Of a DNA stretch of 64,000 nucleotides, positions 11,734-23,610 are shown piece after piece. The notes under the pieces are model-generated. The model was not told the origin of the DNA. It saw only the letters and a program-made list of their open reading frames with translations, and searched no databases. The position numbers and the translations under genes were made by a program. Source of the DNA: Bipolaris cookei (Eukaryota; Ascomycota; Dothideomycetes; Pleosporales; Pleosporaceae); the NCBI GenBank assembly GCA_002286855.1, contig NRSV01000012.1:372001-436000 (forward strand). Reading direction: 5' to 3'. Each line of letters opens with the position of its first letter. Positions within the stretch are counted from its first letter, which is position 1.

Positions 11734-14700
11734 CTAGGTCTGAGGCGTCGACACACTCGAAGGCTGTAATGAGATACTCGAGCTCGCATTATCAGCATCT
11801 TCCTCATTTTGTTTCTGCATAACACACACCTCGCCCTTTCTACTTTTCCAATGCCTATTCAACATATCACCGCGCTTGAAAACACGTCCACACCCCCAAT
11901 CAGACCCATCCCTGAGCTTTCCCCCACACACAAACGACTTTGCATCGTCGTGTGTAGTTGTCACGTGTCGAGTGCGATCTCCTTTCCTCGCAAAGCTCTT
12001 GCTACAAGTCGAACAAACATAGGCTACTAGCTTGCTCCCGCTCTCCGCATGGCGACTCCGCATGTGAATCTGAAGGTTCTGTTTGCGAGTGAATTTGGCA
12101 TCGCACTCTTTGCAGTCGAAAGACACCTTCTGCGGTGGCAAATCGGGATACTCTGCTTCTTCTTCGTCGTGATCAAACGTTCCGTGGTATTCCGTCTCGT
12201 GCTTGTGGAGCTCCTTCAGTGTGCTGCAACCTAGTGTGGCCATTGCGCAGCCTAGGAAAGAACAGAAAAAGGACCGCTCGTGCTTCATGACGTGGTCGGC
12301 CCGCTCTTGTTGCGATGCGAAGCCGCTGTAGAATCGTATACAGTTGACCCTCGGACATTTGAAAATATTCTCGCCGTATATTGCCTGCAGTTTCGTCGCT
12401 CCAGTTGCTGAAGCAGTTTCTAACTCTAGATGCTCGCGCACTTTGTTCAACGTGTGGTGGAGCTTGAGCGCTTGGAGATCCAGAGAGTGAGCGGTTGAGG
12501 CAATGAGCTGTTTCTGTGCGAGATGAGCAGCAACAGTGAGCTTGTCAAAATTGCGATTGCTCGAAAGTGCCTCCCATCTTGCTAAGAATGATTTCGGGGG
12601 CACCGACTTGGTCCGGGGCTGCGCCCAGTACATGTCGATGAAAACTTCCGCGGCTTTGGATATATCGTTTAGGACGTCTTTCGATTCCTGTGCACGCAAG
12701 AATGCATCCAAGTGGCGAGCCCAGTATGCGTACGCATAGTCCATGAATCCATAATATCCCGATGGGATGTAATCAGGCACGCTGAGATTATCATCTTCAA
12801 TGTTAAACCCTTCAAAACAAAGGTACGATATGCATAGAAGAACCAGATCTCCCTCGCCCGATCCAAGGTTGACGAGATTTTTGTCAAGTAGATATCTGCG
12901 ACGTTTAGTATACTCGAAGCGAAGAGAGAAATTTGTTCACTGGAGGTGGTCCCTGCACACAGATCTGACAAAGACTTACTTTTTGGCAGAATGATGGACA
13001 ATGACAACGGTGCCGTCAGAATGAATGTTGACCAACGACCCACACAAGTCTTTTGAATCCACACGGAGCCGGTCGTGCTCCCAGTCCACAGTCTGTTCTT
13101 CCAAATTGATTGATACTGCACATTGAATTTCTCGCCACATAAGAGGTCGCTTTGCACATACAAGCCATGTTAACAGCTGAACAGTTTTTGCGCTCAAAGA
13201 TCCTCGGTTGGCAGTCAGCCGTCGTATGATGCGCGAGTATCTGTTCATGTCAGCCGTATTCTATGCATTGTCACATATGATGTATACATTTCTTCAAGTC
13301 TAGTACCGCCTTGAGGAAACTTCTCCGGCAAGAGCTCTTTGTCGAGCTCTGCTCGTGAGCTTTGATCGATGAGGTAAGAAGTCATAAGATGTGCGAACAG
13401 GAACATACCTATACCGATCAGAACACGGGTGGTAAATGTATGAGGGGGGTTTTGCACTCACCATCAGCATTCTTCATTACTTGATCCTGCACCCACTGTT
13501 GTCGGTCTGTAGTTAGGTCAAACTTTAGTTTGATGGCCATACTTCTCCCCGCTACAAACTCAACAATGTCTTTTCTTGTATGGTTTCCCGTAATCTTTAA
13601 CGATGACATACTGGCGAAGTGTTTCCTCGCGATATTGTCGTCTTGACTGACAAACATGCACCGCAACGAATCCGTATCGGCTGGGGTCAGTGAATCCCAT
13701 GTATCCTGGAAGAATGACACAATTTGTTGGCGTTGGTCACCCTCACATTCGTCGATTCCGTCTATAACAATATATAACTTCTCGAAAGCCTTCAATGATG
13801 TTTCGAGCAGTTCTCGTGCCGTCGCTTCAAGCGAAAGCGTGACCTGCCCGCTTGTTGATGCTTTTTCGTAGAGATATGACAACAGAGCGTCATCTTGAGA
13901 TAGTAGTTGAGATAGGATACCGCGGGCAACCGCAAGAAACGTATCACGTTCACTATCCAGATAACGACAATAAAAGAATGCGACGTGGACATCTGGCAGC
14001 TTCATAGCTTCCTCGACAACTAAAGAAGCTAGAACAGTTTTTCCTATCTTGATGATGAGCAAAGATTCCGGTAAGTCTCAACACGAGCTTACCTGCTCCA
14101 GGAATGCCATTCATCCATAACATATGTGTTGAGCAGAGGATTGGGTCGAACCAGGAACAAAAATGGTTCTCTTGTAGAAGCCATTTTCCTGTTTCTGTAT
14201 GCTCTTGACGCACTTTGGCATAAGCCTCTTGATCAGCACCACAGTTGGCTGCAGCGAGCCACTGGTGAACAACCATGCGACGCTTGCGCACTTCATTCTC
14301 TCTATCACGATCGAATTGTAACTCGATAAGTGTCCGCGTTGCAAGTATCTCAGAGAACTGGGCCACAGTTGCCTGCGATTCGATCAAAGCCATGTGTTCG
14401 CGTAAATCCCGGAGTATAGCAGCGAACTCGGTGTCGAAACTTTTCCAGAGTGCCTGGAATAGTTGTTGCCACACTGCGTTTTATCAACTTCATGTCTATG
14501 TTAATAAACAAGAAAACCCAAAATACATACTACGCTTCTGGAAATACTTCATTGCCTTGAAGTGAAATTTGAGCACGTCCTCGTACATCAGTCGTAGCAC
14601 TCGCGTCATTTGCGGATGGTTGCGGAAATAACCTTCATACTGGGCTAGTAAAGGCATGTGCTCGCCAATACGTTGATAGGCATCCAGCAATGCATCAAAG

Positions 14701-15209
14701 GCTTCATGGAACGTACTGGCCATCTTATAAAAGTCAGAACTCTTGGCTTTGCCAGTCTCAATCAATGACTTGTTTTGTGTACGATGGCCTGAGGGCACTC
14801 AAGCCGTGCTAGAGAACAACGATCTTTATGCGGCGTAATCCAAAACAAAGAAGAAGGAGAAGATTTGTACCTGTAATAGGAATTTCATTGGGCCCTGATT
14901 GCTTCGAGTTCAGCCTGAGTAGTGCATGGTTTTGTGGTCGGCGAGTCGTACCCAAACGAACGCCAGAATTACACTTGTGTTGAGAAAGACCGACACAACT
15001 TTTTCGTATTCCTTCATACCCTCCAAGAATAACTCTAGCTTACTCATGGCGCGCAGCCTTTTTTCGGTTTGCTGCTTGCGCTGAATCTTCTCTATAGCAA
15101 CATGGACGTCATCCAGCGTGGTTGTTGCGAATCGTCGCTTCTCTTTATCACTCAAACCTGACTTGAACTTTTCCAGTACAAGATGAAAAGTCGTAGACTG
15201 CGTAGCCAT
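11734..15209 (-). CDS. NLR-like STAND protein: DUF7708-like N-terminus, NACHT NTPase, C2H2 zinc-finger array
   Basis: A predicted 993-aa protein in eight exons: 15209-14952, 14894-14871 (24-nt microexon), 14723-14531, 14473-14093, 14043-13462, 13408-13288, 13240-12980 and 12895-11734. Residues 1-~250 are helical and match the fungal DUF7708-type STAND N-terminus (WGPMKFLLQ across the microexon). The NACHT core has Walker A GIPGAGKT (Lys287), split by an intron, and Walker B YIVIDGIDEC (Asp380/Asp383). A winged-helix-like stretch follows (RPLMWREIQCAVSI, then HHSAKKYLLD). The C-terminus carries five C2H2-like fingers at about 787-812, 818-844, 868-889, 901-922 and 930-964, in place of the usual ankyrin, WD40 or TPR repeats. 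Fungal STAND proteins act as regulated switches, several in heterokaryon incompatibility; a role here is inferred. It is divergent from the SNF2 gene 408 bp away. Confidence 0.88.
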
Positions 15210-15617
15210 AGTTTATTGCATGTATTTATGTCGAACATGTCATCTTCGAGGAGAGTGGGAATCAAAGTGTTGTGGTGGAAGGGGGAAGTGGTGGAAGGGG
15301 GAAGTGGTGGAAGGGGGAAGTGGTGGAAGAGGAAGGGGCAGCTGGACATGTCGGCCGGTCTGTGCGCTGGATGCGCATCTCCACTTTCGCCCCCAAGGCT
15401 GCGCCTTGCTCGCCAATGACACCCACAGTGTCTGCCTTGTGTAATCTGATCCATCATGAATGCGTAATGGCCAATGACTGGAAGTGTTAAACAGGGGCTG
15501 TCAGACGTGAAAAGGATTTCGGCGACTCAGCGCGTCCCTAGAAACCATCGGCACTGAAGCTTCGGTCCAGATTGCGGACGTGACCAAAGACGGCTTCAGC
15601 ACATTGATCTTAAGACG
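15210..15617. promoter_or_regulatory. 408-bp bidirectional promoter between the NACHT and SNF2 genes
   Basis: The start codons of the two divergent genes lie at 15209 (-) and 15618 (+), so this segment must hold both 5' regions. It contains a 16-bp minisatellite 63-120 bp upstream of the NACHT start. The promoter role is inferred from position only. Confidence 0.6.
15272..15329. repeat. 16-bp purine-rich minisatellite
   Basis: Three perfect copies and one partial copy of GTGGTGGAAGGGGGAA. The plus strand is almost pure G/A/T with no C, so the opposite strand is C/T-rich. It sits in the shared promoter close to the NACHT gene start. Confidence 0.95.
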
Positions 15618-18600
15618 ATGAAGAGACCACTATCTCCTACCGGTATTTCGGATGCATCAAAGCAGCGTAAAAGTACCCCTTTCACTATATCATGTAAGTA
15701 GGTGCAATCATTCAAGATACATAGTACCAATAACCGCTGAAGATGATCATCTGCCCGCGCTAGATACCAATTCTAGGAGAGCAGGTAGTAGATCCGACGA
15801 GGGAAGGTTGCGCAATGTTCCACAAGTCTCTACCACAAGCTCGTCACATCAGCCTGAGGAGCTCAGCAATGCGGAAGTTTGTTACGGCTCGGTAACGATT
15901 ATGACCAAAATTGATTAATATAGCACAATCCACTGATATTCTTAGCTTATTGAACTGAATCTTCAAGTCAGAGAAGATCCGTTTACATTTAGGGAATGCT
16001 CATCTCAGAATGCAAGAAGCGATTTTGTCGAACTTGAAGCTACATTTGTTGGTAGCTACCTCTGGATGAATATCCACGACGCCATCAGTTTCGGATGCTT
16101 AAATCAAAAGATCTCGCAAGCCCTGAAACGGCTGAAATCTCTTTTAAATGTCGAGGTTGAAGGTGTTGTGTCACGGACCAGCTTAGAGAAGGCTAGAGCC
16201 GAATGGAAAAAATCAGGGCGCTCTGCAAACTTACTTGTAGACGTCAACGTTTACGGTCCCAAAACATCCGGTGTTGCTAAACCCGCTGGTAGAATCCTCA
16301 GCAACGCGAGGCTCTTCCTGCAACCTCCAAGCTTCGTCACGCGGCTGGTCACATATGATAATCCCCAATATCTTAGACTGCCCAATGTCTCAGAGTTACA
16401 GATCATGGAAGCACCAAGCACGAACTTTGCGGCACCGCTCTCAGGAAATGCGAAAGAAAGCACATACTCCGAGCTGGAATCAGTGTTGAATAACATTCCA
16501 CAGTCAAAGGTTTTGAGAGAAGTGTCTACAAGTTGGCGAATACGGACAGTGCTTAAAAAGTGCGTTCTCATCATCACTAATGAAGGCTGTTCACTAATCT
16601 TGAGAAGTTATCAGCGAGAGGCTGTTGACTTTTTGACTAGAAGAGAAACCGGAGACTTGCCTCCTTCACTCAGTCTTTGGAAACTTCACTCTCTTCCCGG
16701 AGGTCCATTCTGGTATGTCCGTATGCTAAGGTCAAGGATTTTCGACTGACACTTCAGTTACAAACACATCATCACTGGCGCAAAAAGTAGCGAGATGGAG
16801 GATGTCCTGGGAGGCATATTTGCTGATGAGATGGGACTCGGAAAGACACTAACCACATTAGCCGTCATTGTAGGGTCTCTGGAACGAGCGCTCAATTACG
16901 CCGTAGGGCTTACAAGAGGCTCAACAAACTCTTGGAAAGACATCGTCCCTTGCAAAACCACCCTTATCATCGTCCCTTCTTCTTGTGAGTGACTCACAGA
17001 CACTACATCCATTCTGATCTGATCTGGTTAGTGTTGTTAGAAAGCTGGGAGGAAGAGATTGCCAAGTAAGTCTAGAGTTATGCCACAGTGAGCTGTCTAA
17101 CATTTATTAGACACATTGAACCTGGAACGCTCACGGTACATCGCTTTCATGGCTTAGGAAAACGTGTGGATCTTGCTCATCTACTTCGCATGGATATAGT
17201 TCTCACGACATACGCAACTGTCGCTGCAGATTTTTGTCGTGGAAAGAGCACATTAAACCGGATCGCGTGGTATCGCCTGATTTTGGATGAGGGTAACCCC
17301 CGCCTTTCTCTTTTACAGCACTTGCAGGAAATGCTTACATGCTTAGCCCACTACATTCGCAACCCCTTGCGGAAACAGTTTCGCGCCATCCAAACCATAC
17401 CTGCACACATCCGCTGGTGTTTGACAGGTACTCCGATCCAGAACTCTCTAGAGGACCTTGCTGCGCTCGTGAAGTTCTTACAAGTTCCGGTGCTTGATGA
17501 CTTGGCATCGTTTCGCAAGCACATCAGCACACCAATTCTGTCAAAGACTAACAATCGTTTTGGTAACCTCAGCAGACTTTTAGAAGCCATATGTTTGCGC
17601 CGTACAAAATTGATCCTGAAACAACCTGAACCAGTCGTAGAAACAAAACTTCTTCAGTTTTCCGCTGACGAACTGACGCAGTATCAAGATTATACAGCGG
17701 GTTGTAAACATTCTATCGACTTGGCTGTTTCAGGGCATAGTTTCAAAAAAGCCAACCAGCAAGTCATCCAGGCTATCTTGGGTCTAAGATTGTTCTGCAA
17801 TGACGGGGAAAGGTCTCTTGCTAAAAGAAGTTCAGCATACGGCCTTCCAACCTTACCAGAAGAAGCTCTGAGTTTCTTGCAGACTTCCTCGGATGCCGTG
17901 TGCATACAGTGTGGCTGCGAAATCACGGCAATGTATCAAGGCGACGACAAAAGTTCAGGTGTACTGACTGTTTGTCATCATCTCATATGTGGTGAATGTC
18001 TTCCAGATTTTGAGGCGGACCTTGATGAAAACTCTGAAGATGGGCGCAGCTGCTGCTCTTTCTGCGGTTTAAGAGCAGAGAGGTCGTCATTTGTTGTTGT
18101 ACCTTCCTCGGACACGGAAAACTCTACAAATTTACGGACTACAGTATGGCCTACGAAGTTGCGCGCGATTCTTGACAGTGTTCAGCAACAAGGCTCAAGT
18201 GATAAGTAGTACGTCTTTGTAGCCATCGCCAATGGCGTATCGCATTCTATCAGCGCAAACTCACCCAATACTTAGCATTATATTCTCTGCCTGGAAGACA
18301 ACCCTTGACATCATGGCTAGCATATTCGACGTTGACCTAGTCCCTTATTTTCGCATACATGGCAGTATACCAGCTAGCAGGAGGAGTAAAGTTCTCGACG
18401 ACTTTGAGCAATCTATAACTGTTCGGGTATTGCTGATAACACTAGGGACTGGAGCAGTCGGGTATGTCTTATCTGGTGGCATGCTTATATTTGACTAACA
18501 CGAATTCAGCTTGAATAAGATGAAGGCTGCCAATATTGTACATATCATAGAGCCCCAATGGAACCCTTCGGTCGAAAACCAGGCAATCGGGCGCATCATA

Positions 18601-18929
18601 AGGCTCGGGCAAGAGAAAGCTGTCAAAATTTTTCGATACATCATGAAAGAAAGTGTTGAAGAGGTATGGTATAAGTAGGGATCTTGTAGACGATACCATT
18701 TGACATTTGTTAGGCTGTCCAATCTCGCCAGTTGCGTAAACTCCAACTTGCGCGTGGAGGATTTGGTCTCTCAAAAGATGACCGTAGTGAAAAACGAATT
18801 GGTGAGATTATGGTACGTCGTAAAGCGCTTTTCTCAACGAAGTACTAACATATGTCCTAGAGCTTGATCTGCCCTTCGGTCTCGCAGGACAAGCGCGTCG
18901 GCCTCGCATCCCCTGCTCTCAAAGTTTAA
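15618..18929 (+). CDS. SNF2-family ATPase/helicase with RING finger (Rad5/Rad16/HLTF-like)
   Basis: A predicted 940-aa protein in eleven exons: 15618-15693, 15725-15891, 15946-16712, 16758-16984, 17032-17065, 17111-17292, 17347-18208, 18276-18461, 18510-18663, 18714-18812 and 18861-18929. The SNF2 N-lobe has Walker A DEMGLGKT (Lys366) and motif II LDEAH (483-486). The DEAH codons are split by a 54-nt in-frame intron that reads through if ignored. LTGTPIQNS is motif III. A C3HC4-like RING (CIQC, CHHLICGEC, CSFC; residues ~670-724) lies between the ATPase lobes, and the C-lobe has the QAIGRIIRLGQ arginine-finger motif. This layout is that of Rad5/Rad16-type chromatin or DNA-repair translocases with possible E3 ubiquitin-ligase activity. 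A HIRAN domain was not seen. Such genes are expanded in fungi, so orthology to Rad5 or Rad16 is not claimed. Confidence 0.88.
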
Positions 18930-20292
18930 TTCGAAGTTGCTCGAGCCCATCTGAATTTCAAGGCCGGGGAAAACTTTTCTCAACGACGATGGCCACATAG
19001 AATACTCGCAATAGGAGACCGATCATGAGTGTCAAAATCATCCAGTCGACCCTATGTATGTGGAACTAGATAAAAACGGGACTAGCGCCAAAAGGCCTCA
19101 CTATCTCAGTTTTCCTGTGCTTGCATCGCCGCAATTTTTCAGCCTGACCGGTTCAAAACCGGTGAACAGCCCCTAGGCACGGCCCATGTCAGCCTTGTTG
19201 CAGACTGCTCAGCCTCGTTGCAGTCCCTCATCTTTAGCAAAATTCCAACACCGCCCAGTAAGCGAGCCAATTGTGTGTGGAATTTGTCTGGGGGCCAAAA
19301 GATCGGTGTCTTTTATTAGTGAAGGGCACGGGACATAGGGCTCATATAAAAGGGCAGCCCCCAAGGCCTCCCATCACCTGGGCCCTCGGTTAATGGCCAG
19401 GCTTAACGTGGTAGCTTTCCCAATCGTGACAGATGTTATGGAAGCCTGTATAGATCTCAGAAGTACTTGGTATCCACGTAACTGGATGCATACATTCAAA
19501 AAGCAGTGGGAGAGGTAGGAGAGTAACCAGCAGCATCGATAATCCAATTATTTATAACACACGCTGTGGTTCACAGTACAAGCTTCATGCTTCGCCAACT
19601 GAACTAGACACTACGCTTACTCCATTTGAACCTGTAGAATTATATACAGTACACATTGGTCTATAAGTTTCCATAGCATGACAGTGGCAAGGGATTGAGC
19701 TAAGCCTATCTAGACAGAATATAACACTCCTAGTACCAACTACATCTTTGCGCATCGTAATCTTGCATGATAAAGGCTAGAGTTGAGCTGTTTCGAGCTG
19801 TCGAGTGCTATCCGACCAAAAGCTATGTAATATACATACTATGAAGATCCATGGGAGAGGATGCAAGGTAGTAAAATTGAGGCTTTAGATGAAAATATGG
19901 TGGCATGTATCAAATGTAATAATAATAAATCAATTTAAAGTGCTACCTGGTTTCCTTTCGGATCTATGAACACTATCTTTCTATTTCTAGGCGCGTAGAG
20001 CAAACATAGCAGATTATCCTGCTTAAAAACCTCTACCACCGTATCAAATGTAAAGTATTCGATTGCTGGTAATAAGGATCACATGATGAATAACACTGTC
20101 TTGCACTAGGTCATAAGACAACACCATTGTACGAACAACAAGTCAACAACAACTCATATTCAAACTCTACTCCAAAAGTCTCACTCGAATAATGCCTCAT
20201 TGTCGAAATCCCACAATCCACTCTCAATCCAACCACACCTTCAACAATCCCTAATTACCTAGCCCATCCAGATTCCCATACGTCCACCCATT
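18930..20292. other. intergenic region, partly AT-rich
   Basis: About 1.36 kb with no convincing gene. It holds an imperfect 20-bp tandem (CAGCCTNGTTGCAG repeated at about 19191-19225), a short perfect hairpin ACCGGTTCAAAACCGGT near 19147, and TATAAAAG near 19346. No terminal repeats with target duplication were found, so no mobile element is called. From about 19500 it becomes AT-rich. Confidence 0.4.
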
Positions 20293-21255
20293 CTACTGCC
20301 AAAACACCACAACCCTAACCTCAATACTCTCCCTCGATTCCTCCCTCTCACTTCCCGGCACCCCAAACGCCGTATGCGGACACCTCCACCCGGGCTTCCC
20401 CCTCTCTGTATCAAACCCCTTAAACACCACCATCTCATCAGGCATCATGTTACTCAAATACCACCATTGATGCATCTGCCTCTCTTTCTCCCCATGACTC
20501 AACACATAATTTGCACTCTTAATCCCCGTACGACTAAATTCCCTCTCGCGAATCTGGTAGTCAGAGTCCGGAACGCTGGTGGCGTCGCATACAGCGAGGG
20601 GATCTCTTCGGACAGGTTTTAGAGGGCGCCAGACGCCGAGGAAGGCGAAGCGCCGGGAGTGCGTGAAGAGAGAAGAGATGTGGGGTGGGAGGGAGAGTTC
20701 GCGTTGGGTGCCAGAGATGGCGGAGGGGCTGCCGGCGTAGTCGACGTGCGGATGGCCCGAGGGGATGTCTTGCCAGCGGCCTTTGGGGTCGAGGATGCCT
20801 TTTTCGCTTGGGGAGGAGTGCGCGCGAATTACGTGGTTGAAGACGTGGGCGATTGTGGCGCCGGTTCTATTTAGGGGTTGGTTGGGGTGGTGAGTTAGTG
20901 GGTTCTTGCATTTGACTTTATTCAGAATTAGTATACCAAATGATAGAGCTTACAGTTTCTTTATGATTTCTTCTATTTCCGAGTAGTATTCGCGCTTTAC
21001 TTCTTCTTCGGTGCTTTCGCGGGTTACTCGGTCTTTCGGTGGTAGCGTGACGAAGGTGAATCCGTTGGTGTCGAGATCGAGGGTTCTGCCACTTGTGCGT
21101 GCATCTCGGATGAGCATATATCGAGTGTGTTCATTGCGATCATCTAGGAATGGCGTCTTCCAAGCGGGCTTCGGGATCGGAATACCTGTGGCAGGAAAGT
21201 AGTTAATGGGGACAACAACCTCGCCGCTTTGCGAGTCTCGACGGGTTTCCTGCAT
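20293..21255 (-). CDS. CmcJ/AsaB-family oxidoreductase (hydroxylase/desaturase-like)
   Basis: A predicted 291-aa protein in two exons (21255-20954 and 20866-20293) joined by an 87-nt intron (CT|GTAAGC to AATAG). The features match the fungal 'CmcJ/AsaB' hydroxylase-desaturase group: N-terminal VVVPINYFPATG, EIEEIIKKLTGATIAHVFNH, the HPHVDYAG His-x-Asp-like pair, and a C-terminal HTAF plus RESIEVRVVVFW. These putative 2-oxoglutarate-type enzymes often act in secondary metabolism. Here no synthase is nearby, and the neighbour on the same strand is a primary-metabolism gene, so a cluster role is not supported. The substrate is unknown. Confidence 0.85.
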
Positions 21256-21514
21256 AATTAGAGAGATGCTCGGATTCGAAGACGCAAATCGTTGTTTTTT
21301 GAACAGACGCGGAGTGAATGTTGGTTCTTTTGCAATATAACCAAGTCACTATGTTCGCGGACCCGCGGCCAGCAAAGTGGGGTAGACGCGTGCGCAAGGT
21401 CATACTGGACAATAAGTCGTACAATTAACATTTCTCATATATCGTCGCCGGTGACGCAGCGATGTTATGATGTTTTTCTAAACCTTAGTTCCCATACGCT
21501 CAGACCTACTTCGC

Positions 21515-22985
21515 TCAAAGAAGCTGCTTCAAAATGTCTATCTGCTCCATGACAGCACTCTTGCTTGTTCCGCCAGTAGCATTCTTCAGCTCGACTGCAC
21601 GCTCATAGTCCAAGCACTCTACGACATCATCAGCGAGCCTGGAGTCAATGCCCTTAAGTTGCTCCAAACTCAGCTTGTCCATGGGTACGTTCTCCTTCTC
21701 TGCTAATGCGACTACGCGACCGGAGATGTGGTGGCCCTCGCGGAATGGTACGCCCTTCCTGACAAGGTAATCTGCGAATTCTGTTGCCAGCATTTCAGGA
21801 GCCAGCGCTGCGTGCATCTTATCGGCATTTACGGTAAGAGTCGACAGGACACCAGTGGCAATCTGAATCGAGTCGCTGACCGTCTTGATGTGGTCGATGA
21901 GGGGCTCGACTGATTCTTGGAGATCCTTGTTGTAGGTTGTGGGCAGACCCTTGATGGTGACGTACAGGCCCGCCATATGTCCGAACGCACGACCGCTCTT
22001 GCCGCGGATAAGCTCGAGTGAATCTGCGTTCTTCTTCTGGGGCATCAAGGAGCTTCCAGTCGAGTACGCGTCAGCTAAGCGGACGAAGCCAAACTCCAGA
22101 CTTGAGTAGATGATCAAATCCTCCGCCCAACGAGACATCTTCAGCATGAAGCTAGATCCCCATTGTAATGTCTCAAAGACGAAGTCGCGATCTCCGACAG
22201 CGTTCAACGAGTTGGGCAAGAGACCCTCAAAGCCGAGCTCTTTGGCCATAGCGTGACGGTCGATGTTAAACGGGTTACCCGCAAGCGCACCGCATCCCAG
22301 TGGGGACTTGTTGACGCGCTTGATTACTTCGCGGAGTCGCTCAAGTTCGGATGCGAAAGCGGTTGCGTGTGAAAGGATCCAATGAGACCAACGCACTGGC
22401 TGGGCTTTCTGGAGATGCGTGTAGCCGGGCATGAGGATGTCAATCTCAGCCTCTGCTCGCTGCACCGAAGTCTTTATCAGGAGCTTCAGATAACCCTCAA
22501 GCACCTTGAGCTGCTCTCGCAGCCATAACCGCATGTCGGTTGCGACTTGCTCGTTCCTGCTACGTCCTGTGTGTAGCTTTCCACCAATGTCTTTGCCGAT
22601 GATCTCGCTCAGCCTCCTTTCGTTGGCAGTGTGAATGTCTTCGTCGTTTGCCTTGACCTCGAACGTGTTGGAGGCCCACTCTTCCTTGATCTGTGCCATT
22701 CCCTTCTCAATGGCAGCGAACTCGTCTTCGGTGAGGATGCCATTGTTCTTGTTGGCGCGGGCGAACGCAATGGAGCCGGCAATATCTTCGGCGTAGAAGA
22801 GGCGGTCGTAGGGTAGCGAGGCGTTGTACTGCTCCATGACGGGGTCAAGGCCCTCTGTACACGTCTCAGTATCGTTCAGTCATGCCAAACAAGTTCGTAT
22901 AATCCAATCAAGTCATTGACAGGCACATACCCGTGAAACGACCACCCCAGAGCATATTCTCTGCTACCTTCTTTTCTGAAGCCAT
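21515..22985 (-). CDS. ARG4: argininosuccinate lyase
   Basis: A predicted 464-aa enzyme in two exons (22985-22931 and 22854-21515). It cleaves argininosuccinate to arginine and fumarate, the last step of arginine synthesis. The start MASEKKVAENMLWGGRF and the 76-nt intron are supported by the family N-terminus. The internal sequence carries the fumarase/ASL signature GSSLMPQKKNAD, substrate-binding GKLHTGRSRNEQ and PGYTHLQKAQPVRWSHW. Length matches the usual 460-465 aa. The gene lies upstream of the CmcJ-like gene on the same strand, with 259 bp between coding regions. There is no sign of truncation. Confidence 0.97.
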
Positions 22986-23371
22986 TTTGTATATGAGAGA
23001 AATGAAAAGTTGTGGAGTTGTGTTGTGACTGTTCGCGCGTCCAGAAAAAAGATATGACGCTCCTGCATCGGCGGGCAGGGGTCTGCACTAGTTACTGCGG
23101 GGAACCATCACACTTCACTTTCAGCCACCGACCTTCAGATACAGTTTCTACAAAGCGAAGTAAAATCTATGTTCTATACAAGAGCACAGAAATAACAGAT
23201 CTGAATATTGGATTTGTGTCTACCATGATGTTTGACGCCCTCAATTCCCATTATCCTCCAGCACTAGCCGACTCAACCCCGCTTCAAGCAACGCTAGCTC
23301 TGCGAAGTACCCTGTAGATTGCCCACGAGCGCTAAGAGTACCTTGCGCATTTGCGATCGTTGCCTTCTTTC
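22986..23371. other. upstream region of the argininosuccinate lyase gene
   Basis: Presumed promoter of the lyase gene. No supported gene; the plus-strand frame at 23012-23317 lacks any recognisable features. Confidence 0.4.
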
Positions 23372-23610
23372 TTAAGAATCTTTGCTATTCCGCTGATTAA
23401 CAGCTGGGCGAGGGGCGTTGCTGTTCGCATAGCTTGTTGGCTTGAAAGCGGGGCTAAGCTGCCATGGACCCTCACGATCCATTTCCTCCTGCAACTGCTG
23501 CTGCCTCTGTAAGAACAAGCCAAACGGTGCGCCTTGCCGTCCTTGTGCTTCAAATGAATCAAAAACTACGGTAGGGAGTCTACGCGTAGGTCTTGGATGC
23601 GTCAATGCTG
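23372..23610 (-). CDS. possible terminal exon of an unrecognised gene
   Basis: An open minus-strand segment of about 79 codons with a protein-like, non-repetitive translation (includes GAPFGLFLQRQQQLQEEM), preceded by a splice-acceptor match (TATGTTACAG, ending at 23611). No good ATG lies in the open frame and no upstream exon was found, so it is either the last exon of a short gene, a relic, or chance. The Gln-rich LQRQQQLQEEM stretch is helix-like. No family was recognised. Confidence 0.25.

Noticed and set aside
19147..19163. Short hairpin ACCGGTTCAAAACCGGT
   Set aside because: A 7-bp palindromic hairpin is common by chance and has no partner feature such as a T-tract or gene end.
19434..19559. 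TGTTAT...ATAACA ends resembling a short LTR
   Set aside because: The flanks (ACAGA and CACGC) differ, so there is no target-site duplication, and 126 bp is too short for an LTR.
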